NCBI GenBank assembly: GCA_038138145.1
Contig: JAYQDD010000005.1
Location: 1-64,000 of the forward strand
DNA length: 64,000 nt
Source of the DNA: UBA3537 sp038138145
Lineage (GTDB): Bacteria > Bacteroidota > Bacteroidia > Flavobacteriales > Flavobacteriaceae
Direction of reading: 5' to 3'
Shown: positions 1 to 8,969 of the stretch, piece after piece
How positions within the stretch are numbered: position 1 is the stretch's first letter
How the letters are laid out: the number at the start of each line of letters is the position of its first letter
Notes under the pieces: generated by a model
What the model was told of the DNA's origin: nothing
Seen by the model: the letters and a program-made list of their open reading frames with translations, nothing else
The model's database searches: none
Program-made: the position numbers and the translations under genes

Positions 1-147
1 TAGTTTTTAAAAAAATATAAAAAGGGTATGGCTTAAATACTTTTACAGTGTTTGAACCCCTAGCTATACCCATTTAGTTTTTAAAAAAATATAAAAAGGG
101 TATGGCTTAAATACTTTTACAGTGTTTGATACCCCCAAGCTATACCC
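1..147. repeat. Two tandem copies of a ~74-bp stem-loop repeat
   Basis: Bases 1-55 recur exactly at 75-129, a period of 74, followed by a less conserved tail of about 18 bases in each copy. Each copy holds an inverted repeat: GGGTATGGCT (24-33 and 98-107) can pair with AGCTATACCC (62-71 and 138-147) with one G-T wobble, leaving a loop of about 28-30 nt. The array begins at base 1, so more copies may lie upstream of the window. It sits before the gene at 223. Function unknown; it could be a transcript-end or leader structure that was duplicated. Confidence 0.85.
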
Positions 148-222
148 CAAAAATGCACGCAATCTGTATGAACTTACTAACCGTGTGCATTTTTTTATAT
201 ATTTATCCTAAAATTATTAGAT

Positions 223-627
223 ATGCATCCTTTTTTAAAAAGCGGTCTGGCGGTTTTGGGTGGAATTTTTGTCGGCGCAGTGATCAATTTTGGAATTATT
301 CTCATGAGTGGATTTGTTATTCCTCCACCAGAGGGGGTAGATGTGACCAATGTTGAAAGTATAAAAGCCAATATGCATTTGTATAAACCCATTCATTTTC
401 TATTTCCCTTTTTGGCGCATGCTGTTGGAACCTTAGTGGGTGCTGTTTTGGCTGTTAAAATTTCGGGAAATAACCAATCAAAAGTTGGGTATATTGTGGC
501 GTTTGTATTTCTGTACGGAGGTATTTCTATGGCGACTCAAGTACCTGGGCCATTATGGTTTTCTGTTCTTGACTTAGGATTTGCGTATATCCCTATGGCG
601 TGGATCGGCTCGAAATTGCTGCGTTAA
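223..627 (+). CDS. Small multi-pass membrane protein, unknown function
   Basis: A 134-residue hydrophobic protein with about four predicted membrane segments (roughly residues 5-30, 55-80, 86-104 and 110-130) and a short polar loop containing PPPEGVD at about 39-45. I do not recognise a catalytic motif. The N-terminal glycine-rich helix and the loop with a conserved-looking proline run resemble small flavobacterial inner-membrane proteins of unknown role. It starts at ATG 223, downstream of the stem-loop repeats. Its stop shares TTAA (624-627) with the stop of the convergent glycosyltransferase gene. Confidence 0.75.
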   Translation: MHPFLKSGLAVLGGIFVGAVINFGIILMSGFVIPPPEGVDVTNVESIKANMHLYKPIHFLFPFLAHAVGTLVGAVLAVKISGNNQSKVGYIVAFVFLYGGISMATQVPGPLWFSVLDLGFAYIPMAWIGSKLLR

Positions 628-1868
628 AGCCCTTTATTTTTGGCTTCAATCCATTTGGAAAAATACTTGGTGCTTTGCATACTATGGTGTTGCAACAACA
701 TCCCTGTAAAGTTCTTCAGCCGATGGGCTTCGAGATGAGTGCTTAATTCCTCAATTTTATCCATCAAAATAGTACAAAATTGATGCCCCATAAAACGACT
801 TTTGAGCGTTTCAAATCCTTTGCTTTGAATAGATGACCACAAGTCCTGATTGGTGTATAATTCAATTGATTTTTCGATGAAAATTGCTGGATCATCAGCT
901 ACACAACTGTTCTGATTTCCTTCTTTAAAAATACCCTCAGCGGCTACTGAAGATAAAACGCTGGGCGTGCCGTTACGCATAGCATCAATAACTTTACCCT
1001 TCAGCCCAGCACCAAATTGAAGTGGCGCCAATAACACTCGTGCAGATTGAAGTGCTGCATCAATATCTTCTACAAAACCATGAACAAAAAAATTATGCTT
1101 ATTGTCTTGAAGGTTTACATGTTTGGGCTTCGGATAAGCGCCATAGATATGTATGGCGCTATGGGGTAACTTTTGACGCAACTTTGGCCATATTTGTTCT
1201 TTTAGGAATAAAACCACATCAGCATTTGGAGGATGAATAAAATTGCCCACAAAAACAAAATCGTTGCGCTGTTCAAAAGAGGGTAGTTCATATTTGTTGA
1301 AAAGTGAATTATCGTCCAAAAGAAAAGGGATATACAACAATAAAGAGGAATCTATGTGCAGATGATTTGTCAAAATATCCATTTCAACTTCTGAGATAAT
1401 CAATGACAAATCAGATCGATAAATACTCGCCAATTCTCTTTTGGCGACATCAGTTTTTAAAAATTCTTTGGAAAAATTAGAATTTAGGGTTTGGTTTTGT
1501 TGACGTGCTTTGCGCAAAAAATGTAGATCTTCGGTATCCAAAATTCGAATGGCTTCTGGACATTGCTTTACAACGCGCCAACCAAATTGTTCTTCGGTCA
1601 TAAACCGATCGAACACAACAATATTTGGGTTTAATTTTTTTACAAAATCATCAAAACTAAAATCGTTAAGCAGTAGGTTTTCTTCTTGAACCCCAATAGA
1701 TTTTAGATCAAAAGAATGTTCGGAACGCTTTGATGCTGAGCCAAAAACAACAGCATAGCCTTGCGCTTTAAACAAACGAATCAATTGAAGGATTCGAACG
1801 CCTGCAGCCGATGAGTTTGGCTCAGGAAACACAAATCCAATAAAAAAAACAATGGGTGATTTTGTCAT
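624..1868 (-). CDS. Glycosyltransferase, GT1/GT4 type
   Basis: A 414-residue GT-B fold glycosyltransferase. The start has the hydrophobic strand and EPNSSAAG loop (residues 16-23) that open many flavobacterial GT4 enzymes, followed by DTEDLHFLR at about 111-119. The C-terminal half has a second Rossmann domain with FVGNF and a sugar-nucleotide pocket segment GAGLKGKVIDAM near 287-298. It probably transfers a sugar from a nucleotide sugar to a cell-surface glycan in the cytoplasm; donor and acceptor cannot be read from sequence. It stands alone, divergent from purB. A TATTTTTG box at 1876-1883 (minus) lies so near the ATG that the transcript would be almost leaderless. Confidence 0.85.
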   Translation of the reverse strand: MTKSPIVFFIGFVFPEPNSSAAGVRILQLIRLFKAQGYAVVFGSASKRSEHSFDLKSIGVQEENLLLNDFSFDDFVKKLNPNIVVFDRFMTEEQFGWRVVKQCPEAIRILDTEDLHFLRKARQQNQTLNSNFSKEFLKTDVAKRELASIYRSDLSLIISEVEMDILTNHLHIDSSLLLYIPFLLDDNSLFNKYELPSFEQRNDFVFVGNFIHPPNADVVLFLKEQIWPKLRQKLPHSAIHIYGAYPKPKHVNLQDNKHNFFVHGFVEDIDAALQSARVLLAPLQFGAGLKGKVIDAMRNGTPSVLSSVAAEGIFKEGNQNSCVADDPAIFIEKSIELYTNQDLWSSIQSKGFETLKSRFMGHQFCTILMDKIEELSTHLEAHRLKNFTGMLLQHHSMQSTKYFSKWIEAKNKGL

Positions 1869-1936
1869 AATAAGTCAAAAATAGGAATTAATCTCATCAT
1901 CTTTCCAACAAATTAAAATCTTAGAAGGAAAAGTGA

Positions 1937-1944
1937 TATCTTTG
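1937..1944 (+). promoter_or_regulatory. Candidate purB promoter -7 box
   Basis: TATCTTTG matches the Bacteroidota -7 consensus TAnnTTTG and ends 19 nt before the purB ATG, giving a predicted leader of about 14 nt. No clear -33 TTG is seen at the usual distance. Confidence 0.5.
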
Positions 1945-1963
1945 CATTTTTAAATCGCAACGT

Positions 1964-3307
1964 ATGTCGCTTACACCACTTAATGCCATCTCGCCAATTG
2001 ACGGACGCTACCGATCAAAATCTAATGAACTTGCACCGTTTTTTTCTGAAGAAGCGCTCATAAAGTACCGTGTTTTAGTCGAAATCGAATATTTTATTGC
2101 ATTATGTGCTATTCCCCTACCTCAGTTGGAAAATTTTGATAAGCAATTGTTCCCAGAATTACGTTCCATCTATAAAAACTTTTCAGCTACTGATGCAAAA
2201 ACCATAAAAGAAATTGAAGGAATCACGAACCACGACGTTAAAGCGGTTGAATATTTTATCAAAGAAAAATTTGATACTCTAAACTTGGGTGCATACAAAG
2301 AATTCATTCACTTTGGGCTCACCTCACAGGACATCAACAATACAGCTATACCCCTTAGCATTAAAGATGCCATAACGAGTGTGTATCTTCCTGAAATTGA
2401 AACTCTTATAAATACATTAAAGGGATTTATTGAGGAGTGGAAAGATGTACCTTTATTGGCCAGAACGCATGGTCAACCAGCTTCTCCTACCCGACTTGGC
2501 AAAGAAATTGAGGTTTTTAAAGTTCGTTTAGAAGAACAACTAAGCACTTTAAAAAACATCCCAAATGCGGCTAAATTTGGTGGAGCAACAGGAAATTTCA
2601 ACGCCCACCATGTGGCTTATCCAGTAGTCGATTGGAAAGCATTTGGTACTGCGTTTATTACTAATGAATTGGGGCTTCATCATTCATTTCCGACCACACA
2701 AATTGAGCATTACGACCATGCTGCAGCACTTTTTGATGCTTTAAAGCGCATCAATACCATCTTAATTGATATGAATCGAGATTTTTGGACTTATATTTCG
2801 ATGGATTATTTTAAACAAAAAATCAAAAAAGGAGAGGTTGGAAGTTCGGCTATGCCGCATAAAGTTAATCCAATCGATTTTGAAAACAGCGAAGGGAATC
2901 TCGGCATTGCAAATGCGCTCTTTGAACACCTTGCTGCAAAACTACCCACTTCGAGATTGCAACGCGACCTAACCGACAGCACAGTCTTGCGTAATGTTGG
3001 TGTGCCTTTTGCACATACGCTTATCGCCTTTAAATCGACGCTTAAAGGATTGAACAAACTCTTGCTCAACGAAGAAAAAATTGCTTCAGATTTGGAACAT
3101 AACTGGGCCGTAGTTGCAGAAGCGGTGCAAACTATTCTGAGACGTGAGGGCTATCCTAATGCTTATGAAGCGCTCAAAGGGCTCACACGTACTAATGCCG
3201 CAATTACTCAAAATTCCATTGCTGAATTTATTGAAACTCTTGATGTGGATACATCCATCAAAAAGGAATTAAAAAAAATTACGCCAACCAATTATACAGG
3301 GATATAA
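1964..3307 (+). CDS. purB: Adenylosuccinate lyase
   Basis: A 447-residue PurB of the E. coli type (family length about 456). It removes fumarate from SAICAR and from adenylosuccinate, two steps of purine and AMP synthesis in the cytoplasm. The opening LNAISPIDGRYRS and the fumarase/aspartase superfamily signature SSAMPHKVNP (residues 294-303) with its mobile catalytic serine loop identify it. The TRTHGQPASPT segment is the second conserved region. It is monocistronic, followed by a strong hairpin terminator. purL lies elsewhere in the window (32657), so purine genes are dispersed. Confidence 0.97.
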   Translation: MSLTPLNAISPIDGRYRSKSNELAPFFSEEALIKYRVLVEIEYFIALCAIPLPQLENFDKQLFPELRSIYKNFSATDAKTIKEIEGITNHDVKAVEYFIKEKFDTLNLGAYKEFIHFGLTSQDINNTAIPLSIKDAITSVYLPEIETLINTLKGFIEEWKDVPLLARTHGQPASPTRLGKEIEVFKVRLEEQLSTLKNIPNAAKFGGATGNFNAHHVAYPVVDWKAFGTAFITNELGLHHSFPTTQIEHYDHAAALFDALKRINTILIDMNRDFWTYISMDYFKQKIKKGEVGSSAMPHKVNPIDFENSEGNLGIANALFEHLAAKLPTSRLQRDLTDSTVLRNVGVPFAHTLIAFKSTLKGLNKLLLNEEKIASDLEHNWAVVAEAVQTILRREGYPNAYEALKGLTRTNAAITQNSIAEFIETLDVDTSIKKELKKITPTNYTGI

Positions 3308-3336
3308 AAAATGCCCTGAATTAGGGCATTTTTTTA
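3306..3336. terminator. Intrinsic terminator between purB and the DUF4252 operon
   Basis: AATGCCCT and AGGGCATT form an 8-bp stem around a 5-nt loop, with A-rich sequence on the left and seven T on the right. It can therefore stop both purB (plus) and the convergent operon ending at 3350 (minus). Confidence 0.85.
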
Positions 3337-3349
3337 TAGTAGGTGGGCT

Positions 3350-3892
3350 TTATAACATAAAATCCATAAACCCTTCAACATTCATGTCTTTGGTATCCAG
3401 TTTATTGATGATTGGGCCTAACTCCATGATTTTTGATACGTCCATATCATCGCCCAGGACACGAATAATAGCAAATCCATAGGTGTTGGATTGGCCAAAA
3501 ACAACCAGCTCATCAATGGCATCACCATCTCCGATGTAAGAAATTTTCACTTTACCATCTTTTTGATTTCCAAGACGTAAAAGTTCGTTGTAGCGTTTAT
3601 CTTTTAAAATTGCTTTTACGTTGTCAATTTCAGTATTAAAAACATCAATATGTCCAGATTTTAAGCTGTAGCCCAACATATTCAATTTATCGATTGAATT
3701 GATGGCCTGACGTTGCGTTTCAGTCATTTGGATATCATTGGCGCCCAAAAAAGAAATGGGGACATCCATAGATATAAAATTAGGTGTTTCTTGATGATCC
3801 ACAAAGTAGGTCTGCAAAGTCGGCTTCGCATTACAACTGACAAAACAGATGAATGCTAAAACAAAAAGTAAAAAAGATTTTGGTAGCTTCAT
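3350..3892 (-). CDS. DUF4252 lipoprotein
   Basis: 180 residues beginning with a lipoprotein signal peptide whose Cys (about residue 20, in CFVSC) would be lipidated. The rest matches the DUF4252 pattern of Bacteroidota: a mixed alpha/beta domain with a central region that tracks single residues such as ISYIGDGDAIDELVVFG. Function is unknown. It is the last gene of an operon of four (sigma factor, membrane partner, DUF4252, DUF4252), 3 nt after the preceding gene. The position suggests an envelope effector or sensor of that ECF sigma system. Confidence 0.8.
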   Translation of the reverse strand: MKLPKSFLLFVLAFICFVSCNAKPTLQTYFVDHQETPNFISMDVPISFLGANDIQMTETQRQAINSIDKLNMLGYSLKSGHIDVFNTEIDNVKAILKDKRYNELLRLGNQKDGKVKISYIGDGDAIDELVVFGQSNTYGFAIIRVLGDDMDVSKIMELGPIINKLDTKDMNVEGFMDFML

Positions 3893-3895
3893 ATA

Positions 3896-4459
3896 TTATT
3901 GTTTAGATGCTTTTTTCAATTGATCCCCACCAGGAACATTAAGTTGTGATGTAAGTTTTGAGACATTACGCAAGTCGATATCACCTGTTAGCGAAAGCAA
4001 CACCGTTTCGATGATGCGTTGCTCCCCTCCGACTTTAATATCTTGCTCTTCCATAGCTTTTGAAAGTCCACTCACCAACATAAGCAGCTCAGAAACATGA
4101 TTTTCGTCGCGGCCTGAAAGGACGTAGAACTTAATGTTTTGATCGCCATCTTTGATGCGCATCAGTTCTTCTAAAGATGAATTTTTGACATAACGATTGA
4201 CATCATCAATTATGGATTTGGAAACGTTTAGATCATCTGTGGAATAAACCGTTAGGTTGTTCAAGGTTTTTACTTGTTCCAAAAAAGCATCGGCTTCTGG
4301 ATCGTTTGTTTTGATTTGCATTTCAGCGAGCATGCCAAACATTTTTTGATTCACGACTACTGAAGTGACGTTGTCCATGTCTTCATATTTTTCAAAAAGA
4401 CTTTGTGCGAATGCCATTGGTGCAATGGCAAAAATTAAGATAATTACTAGATTTTTCAT
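3896..4459 (-). CDS. DUF4252 exported protein
   Basis: 187 residues with a Sec signal peptide ending near AFAQ (about residue 19) and no lipobox, so probably periplasmic. The remainder is a DUF4252 domain (FEKYEDMDNVTSVVVNQKMF, then FYVLSGRDENHVSELLML). It is a paralogue of the next gene downstream, which is a lipoprotein version, so the operon carries a soluble and a lipid-anchored copy of the same domain. Function unknown. It follows the anti-sigma candidate by 9 nt. Confidence 0.8.
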   Translation of the reverse strand: MKNLVIILIFAIAPMAFAQSLFEKYEDMDNVTSVVVNQKMFGMLAEMQIKTNDPEADAFLEQVKTLNNLTVYSTDDLNVSKSIIDDVNRYVKNSSLEELMRIKDGDQNIKFYVLSGRDENHVSELLMLVSGLSKAMEEQDIKVGGEQRIIETVLLSLTGDIDLRNVSKLTSQLNVPGGDQLKKASKQ

Positions 4460-4468
4460 GGTTTAAAT

Positions 4469-4957
4469 TTACTTGTTTATTTTAAAAATTTTATTGGTTG
4501 TTGTATTAAATGCGTTGAGGAAAGTGATGTTTTGCTCTCCTTTTTGCAATGCAGTTGAAAAAACATCTAAGGTTTTAAATTGAGATGTTCCTTTATTAAA
4601 GTTATTAGAAAGCAATTCCAATGCTGTTTTTGTTTGGTCGTAGGCAAAAATTTCTTCGTCTGTAAAATGATTATTGTGTACTCCAGAGTTATAGTTCAAA
4701 AGTAGCCCTATCAAGACGACCACTGACGCAGCAATAGATAAGTTTCTAAATCTAAATACACTTTTAGCGATCTTTACTTCAGGGGTAAATTTTTGGTGTT
4801 TTGCATCAGAAAAATAGCTGAATAACGCTTGATAATGCATAAGACGTTCTGGCACTTCATTTTGACTAAAAAACGAAGCAAGAGTGGCTTCTTCCGCAAG
4901 GGAAGTTTCGCCTAAATCGTATTTTTCTAAAAGCTGTTCAATATGGTGTAACTCCAT
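4469..4957 (-). CDS. Single-pass membrane protein, probable anti-sigma factor
   Basis: 162 residues: a helical, charged cytoplasmic N-terminus (1-70) starting MELHHIEQLLEKYDLGETSL, one membrane helix at about 72-90, and a short periplasmic C-terminus. This layout, and the 20-bp overlap with the ECF sigma gene upstream, are those of anti-sigma regulators in flavobacterial ECF operons. No zinc-binding HxxxCxxC motif is present. The assignment rests on position and topology, not on a recognised domain. Confidence 0.7.
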   Translation of the reverse strand: MELHHIEQLLEKYDLGETSLAEEATLASFFSQNEVPERLMHYQALFSYFSDAKHQKFTPEVKIAKSVFRFRNLSIAASVVVLIGLLLNYNSGVHNNHFTDEEIFAYDQTKTALELLSNNFNKGTSQFKTLDVFSTALQKGEQNITFLNAFNTTTNKIFKINK

Positions 4958-5453
4958 GGCTATGTGCTTTGATTAATTTTTCTTTTAATGTTTTTCTAGC
5001 TCTTGAAAGTGCCACGCGAATAGCGGTTTCTTTCATTTCCAGAAGATCAGCAATTTCACTAAATTCATAGTGTTCTATATCCCGCAACTGAACTATTAAT
5101 TGTTGTTGAACGGGTAGTGTTTTCATAAATTTTTCTACTAAACTTACACTATTTCTTACCTCTATCTTTTTTTGTAATAATTCGGTATGATCCTCATAAT
5201 TGTTATGCGCAATCTTCAAATTCTGAGCTTGTTTAGACTTTAATCGATCCAAACAATGGTTTTTAGTAATGGTCATCGCAAAAGCTTCTGGGCTTTTGTA
5301 GGTCCCTAAGCGATCACGAATTTTCCACAATTTTAAAAGAACGTCCTGTGTTGCATCCTCTGCTTCTTCGATCGAAACTAAAAAACGTTTAGCAAATCGA
5401 AACAATTTGTTTTTGAAAGGATCAATTAGCGCTATGTATTCTCTTTCAGTCAT
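4938..5453 (-). CDS. ECF-type RNA polymerase sigma factor (sigma-70 family)
   Basis: 171 residues with sigma region 2 (about 10-75, including EEAEDATQDVLLKLW) and region 4 (about 108-160, ending in the helix-turn-helix EIADLLEMKETAIRVALSRAR). No region 3, as expected for the extracytoplasmic-function group. It directs RNA polymerase to envelope-stress type promoters. It heads the operon sigma, anti-sigma candidate, DUF4252, DUF4252. A GTAAC-N16-CGTC promoter immediately upstream (5477-5501) also occurs before the second ECF gene at 52573 and suggests autoregulation. Confidence 0.93.
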   Translation of the reverse strand: MTEREYIALIDPFKNKLFRFAKRFLVSIEEAEDATQDVLLKLWKIRDRLGTYKSPEAFAMTITKNHCLDRLKSKQAQNLKIAHNNYEDHTELLQKKIEVRNSVSLVEKFMKTLPVQQQLIVQLRDIEHYEFSEIADLLEMKETAIRVALSRARKTLKEKLIKAHSHGVTPY

Positions 5454-5476
5454 TTGTTTGGTCGTACTATGATAAA

Positions 5477-5501
5477 GACGAACATGTGTGTCATTTGTTA
5501 C
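5477..5501 (-). promoter_or_regulatory. ECF-type promoter of the sigma/DUF4252 operon
   Basis: On the minus strand GTAAC (5501-5497), a 16-nt spacer and CGTC (5480-5477) precede the sigma ATG by 23 nt. The -35 AAC and -10 CGTC elements are the general ECF pattern. The same elements with the same spacing occur at 52522-52546 and, with TGTC, at 23006-23030. Confidence 0.75.
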
Positions 5502-5620
5502 AAGATCAAAAATAATTTTTTAATTCGTATAATTTTTTAATGTAACTTGTGGTATAAAATTTGCTTGTATTAATTGCTAATAATACAATTTTTACAATGA
5601 AAATCAACACAAATAGATAT

Positions 5621-7036
5621 ATGAAAACAACAATTAAATATTTGGCGCTCATACTCTTGATTGGATGTTCATTCAGTTGTTTTGAAGATAGTGATGACAA
5701 CATCGTCAGTTCTACAAGTGTAAAAGACTTTGTTTGGAAAGCTATGAATGCTGTGTACCTTTATAAAGCTGATGTTCCAGACCTTGCCAACGATCGATTC
5801 ACTAACAACTCCGATTATCAAGATTTTTTAGGAAATTACGAAACTCCTGAACTACTGTTTGAGGATTTGATATATGATCGTGAAAATGTAGACCGCTTTA
5901 GTATCATTACCAATAATTATTTTGCCTTGGAACAATTGCTAAGCGGGGTCTCAAAAAGTAGCGGAGCAGAATTCAATTTTTATTATGTTCCAGGGAGTAA
6001 TGTTGATGTATTTGGAATTGTTCGTTTGGTTTTGCCCAACAGTAGCGCCAGTCAAACGTCGCTTAGCAGGGGTCAAATATTCAATAAAGTTAATGGCACA
6101 TCTTTAACCAAAGACAACTATAGATCACTTTTGGCTGATGATGCTTTTACATTAAACTTAGCAGATTACAACGACAATGGTACTGAGGACGTTACAGATG
6201 ATTATATTAGCGATACTAATGAAGCCATAACGCTCACAAAAACAGTGTACACTGAAAATCCCGTATACAGCACGAAAATTTTTGATTTAGACAATGAAAA
6301 AGTAGGGTATTTGATGTACAATGGTTTTGTGAATGAATTTGACGCAGAACTCAATCAAGCATTTGGAACTTTCAAAGCGCAGAATATTGATCACCTTGTA
6401 TTGGATCTTCGCTACAATCCTGGCGGGAGTGTAAATACAGCGACAGCGCTTGGTAGTATGATTACAGGAAACTTTAACGATCAAGTTTTTGCCACCTTAC
6501 AATACAACGAAACACTACAAAGCAATAATTATGATTATGTGTTTACCAACAACTTAAGCAATGGCACAAGCATCAATAGCTTAAATTTGAACAAAGTCTA
6601 TGTTTTGACCTCTGGTGGCTCTGCATCATCGAGCGAAATGGTAATCAACAGCTTAAAAGCATATATAGATGTTGTACAAATTGGAAGCACTACAGTAGGA
6701 AAATCTCAGGCCTCACAGATTATTTATGATTCATCGAACTTGAGCAGAACAAATGTTAATCCAACCCACACCTATGCCTTGTTACCGCTCATCGCCATTA
6801 CCGTCAATAAAAACGGTACTGTTGTACCTTCTTCTGGTTTGGTCCCAGATATTGAATTCAATGAAAAAGCATCAAACTATGGTATTATAGGAGATCCCAA
6901 CGAGCCTTTATTAAAAGCCGCATTGGAAGCTATACAATTATCAGGGCGTTTTTCAAGCGCTCAATCTAGTAACGCTAATAAGTTAGCTACGCTTAATGAA
7001 TTAAATGCCAAAAATACCCTTATGATTGCTGATTAG
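5621..7036 (+). CDS. S41 family (C-terminal processing) peptidase, lipoprotein
   Basis: 471 residues from ATG 5621; the reading frame extends upstream, but this start gives a standard lipoprotein signal with lipobox LIGC (Cys 16). A PDZ-like region lies around 95-200 and the S41 protease domain around 225-400. The Ser/Lys dyad is visible: Ser336 within GGSASSSE and Lys361 within TVGKS, 25 residues apart as in Prc/CtpA. It probably cleaves C-terminal tails of envelope proteins. It is divergent from the ECF operon and convergent with the TonB receptor gene (1-nt gap). Confidence 0.88.
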   Translation: MKTTIKYLALILLIGCSFSCFEDSDDNIVSSTSVKDFVWKAMNAVYLYKADVPDLANDRFTNNSDYQDFLGNYETPELLFEDLIYDRENVDRFSIITNNYFALEQLLSGVSKSSGAEFNFYYVPGSNVDVFGIVRLVLPNSSASQTSLSRGQIFNKVNGTSLTKDNYRSLLADDAFTLNLADYNDNGTEDVTDDYISDTNEAITLTKTVYTENPVYSTKIFDLDNEKVGYLMYNGFVNEFDAELNQAFGTFKAQNIDHLVLDLRYNPGGSVNTATALGSMITGNFNDQVFATLQYNETLQSNNYDYVFTNNLSNGTSINSLNLNKVYVLTSGGSASSSEMVINSLKAYIDVVQIGSTTVGKSQASQIIYDSSNLSRTNVNPTHTYALLPLIAITVNKNGTVVPSSGLVPDIEFNEKASNYGIIGDPNEPLLKAALEAIQLSGRFSSAQSSNANKLATLNELNAKNTLMIAD

Positions 7037-7037
7037 T

Positions 7038-8969
7038 CTAAAAGGTGAAGTTTACCCCTAATTTATAATTTCTACCCAGTGTAGAATAGCGATAAGCTTC
7101 CTCATAGGATTCATCAAATACATTTGAAATGTTTGCAAACACCTTTAATTTATAATTGAAAAAATGATGTGCTACACCCATATTCAAAAGACTGTAGGCC
7201 TCGAGTTTAATGGGTACTAAATTCATTTGGAAAGGTGAAATTCGTTCGCTGTTGTATTGATAGCTTAGTGACACATTTGTTTTTTTTGTCAAATCAAAAA
7301 GTGTACTAAAATTGAACTTATGCTTAGGAATTCTAAACAATTGTTGGTCTTTTGATTCAATAAAAGCGTAATTAAAATTCAAGTTGACATTTTTAAAACC
7401 AATGTATTTGAACTCGGTTTCTAGACCTTGTACAGTGGTTTCATTAGAAAGGTTTTGATAATTTCCTTCAAATGTTGTTGGGTTTGAAACCACATAATCA
7501 ATAAAGTTATTTTGTGCACGCTGAAACACTGTTACACGCAAGTCAAAACTATTTGGATTACTTAATTCTAACCCAAATTCAAATGTACTATCCTCTTGTG
7601 GATCAAGAAGGGTATTCCCAATATTTGGTGCAAACAATTGGTAAAGTGATGGCGTGATAAAAGCGGTACTGTATGATGCAGAAAGTTTCAAACTTTGATT
7701 CGGGAATTGAAATGAATAAAATGGATTTATAGAGTATACAAGGTGCGAACCATAGGTTGAGTGTTGATTGAGACGAACGCCACCATTAACATTAAAACCC
7801 GACTTTGAGGTAAATACAATATTAACATACGGCGCATAGCTATTGGTATTGGCCAAATCGGGACTTATATCGCTTTGAAAAGCAGTAGAACCAAAAGGAA
7901 TACTATAACTTTCCATTTCTGTTTGGTTAAAATAAACACCTACTACAGAATATAATTTTGAAGCAAATGTATATTTATTAAAAATATCAAAATTCCATGC
8001 TTTTGAATCGTATTTCGTAGGATAGCTGGAATCATATGAACGGAAATTATTATTTAGTGCAGCATTCAAATTTAAACTTCCATTTTCATAATCATATACC
8101 GAACTAATACCCAAACGTTCTTGCTTGTTTTTTGTAGTGTAGTCTACGTCTGTAAATCCAAAACTTTCATCATAATCAGAGTCATATCGATCAGAATTAA
8201 AATACGTAGAAAGAGAAAAACGCTCTGAAAATTCATACCTCAATTTTAAATACAGATTTGTTTTTTCAAAATCATCTGCATTAAAACTATCTTCTGGATT
8301 TTCTGGATAAAGCGCAGATAACCCATTGCTAGAACGATGAGAAAAACTGCTGTTAAAACTCAGTTTTTTATATGACCCTTGAATACTTGCTGCATTTTGC
8401 ATTTCTAGAACCTCATAACGGTGTTGATTTGCCGTGTTGTTGGTTCCAAGTATTGAACTAAGCGTCCCTCCAATGGCTTGTTTAAACGATTTTTTTGTAA
8501 CAATATTAACAACTGCAGAAGATGCATTACTGCCGTACAATACACTTGAAGGTCCTTTTAGAATTTCGATAAATTCAATTTGTTCCAATCCAATGAGGTT
8601 AAGGTTAAAATTGTTTTCAATTTGTGAAGCATCGTTCACTGGGATTCCATCGATAACAATCAAAACTTGACGATTTCGCCCACCTCTGATGTTCGTGGAC
8701 AAAGGAGAACCTGCCTGACCATAACTCCCATTAATGGTCAAACCAACCTGAGTATTTAAAAGCTGTGCAATTGTCAACCCTTGATTTTGCTCAATTTCTT
8801 TGGATGTGATTTTTATAATAGATTTCCCCAATTCTTTGTTTGAAAGTTCAAACCGTGATGAAGTCACATAAACTTCATCGAGTGATTGTGGAATTGGAAA
8901 TTCTTGTGACCAACCCGTGAAAGTAAAACAAAAAAATAATATGGTTTCTAGAATGAATTTTTTATTCAT
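7038..8969 (-). CDS. TonB-dependent outer-membrane receptor, BtuB/siderophore size class
   Basis: 643 residues: signal peptide ending near WSQ (about 22), TonB-box-like LDEVYVTSS (about 30-38), plug domain to about 160 with the NIRGGRNRQVLIVIDGIPV segment, then a 22-strand barrel ending in aromatic residue F (GVNFTF). The N-terminal carboxypeptidase-like domain of SusC proteins is absent, so this is a cobalamin/siderophore-type importer rather than a glycan one. No cobalamin riboswitch is visible in the short upstream region, so the ligand is open. It is divergent from a DUF6580 membrane protein. Confidence 0.93.
   Translation of the reverse strand: MNKKFILETILFFCFTFTGWSQEFPIPQSLDEVYVTSSRFELSNKELGKSIIKITSKEIEQNQGLTIAQLLNTQVGLTINGSYGQAGSPLSTNIRGGRNRQVLIVIDGIPVNDASQIENNFNLNLIGLEQIEFIEILKGPSSVLYGSNASSAVVNIVTKKSFKQAIGGTLSSILGTNNTANQHRYEVLEMQNAASIQGSYKKLSFNSSFSHRSSNGLSALYPENPEDSFNADDFEKTNLYLKLRYEFSERFSLSTYFNSDRYDSDYDESFGFTDVDYTTKNKQERLGISSVYDYENGSLNLNAALNNNFRSYDSSYPTKYDSKAWNFDIFNKYTFASKLYSVVGVYFNQTEMESYSIPFGSTAFQSDISPDLANTNSYAPYVNIVFTSKSGFNVNGGVRLNQHSTYGSHLVYSINPFYSFQFPNQSLKLSASYSTAFITPSLYQLFAPNIGNTLLDPQEDSTFEFGLELSNPNSFDLRVTVFQRAQNNFIDYVVSNPTTFEGNYQNLSNETTVQGLETEFKYIGFKNVNLNFNYAFIESKDQQLFRIPKHKFNFSTLFDLTKKTNVSLSYQYNSERISPFQMNLVPIKLEAYSLLNMGVAHHFFNYKLKVFANISNVFDESYEEAYRYSTLGRNYKLGVNFTF

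Noticed and set aside
1..147. CRISPR array
   Set aside because: Only two copies, the repeated block is 55 bp and the variable part is about 18 bp and similar in both copies, unlike spacers. No cas genes nearby.
5561..5620. Upstream starts for the S41 peptidase (TTG 5561, ATG 5597)
   Set aside because: ATG 5621 gives a short basic head and lipobox LIGC at the right distance. The longer forms put 8-20 residues before the signal peptide.
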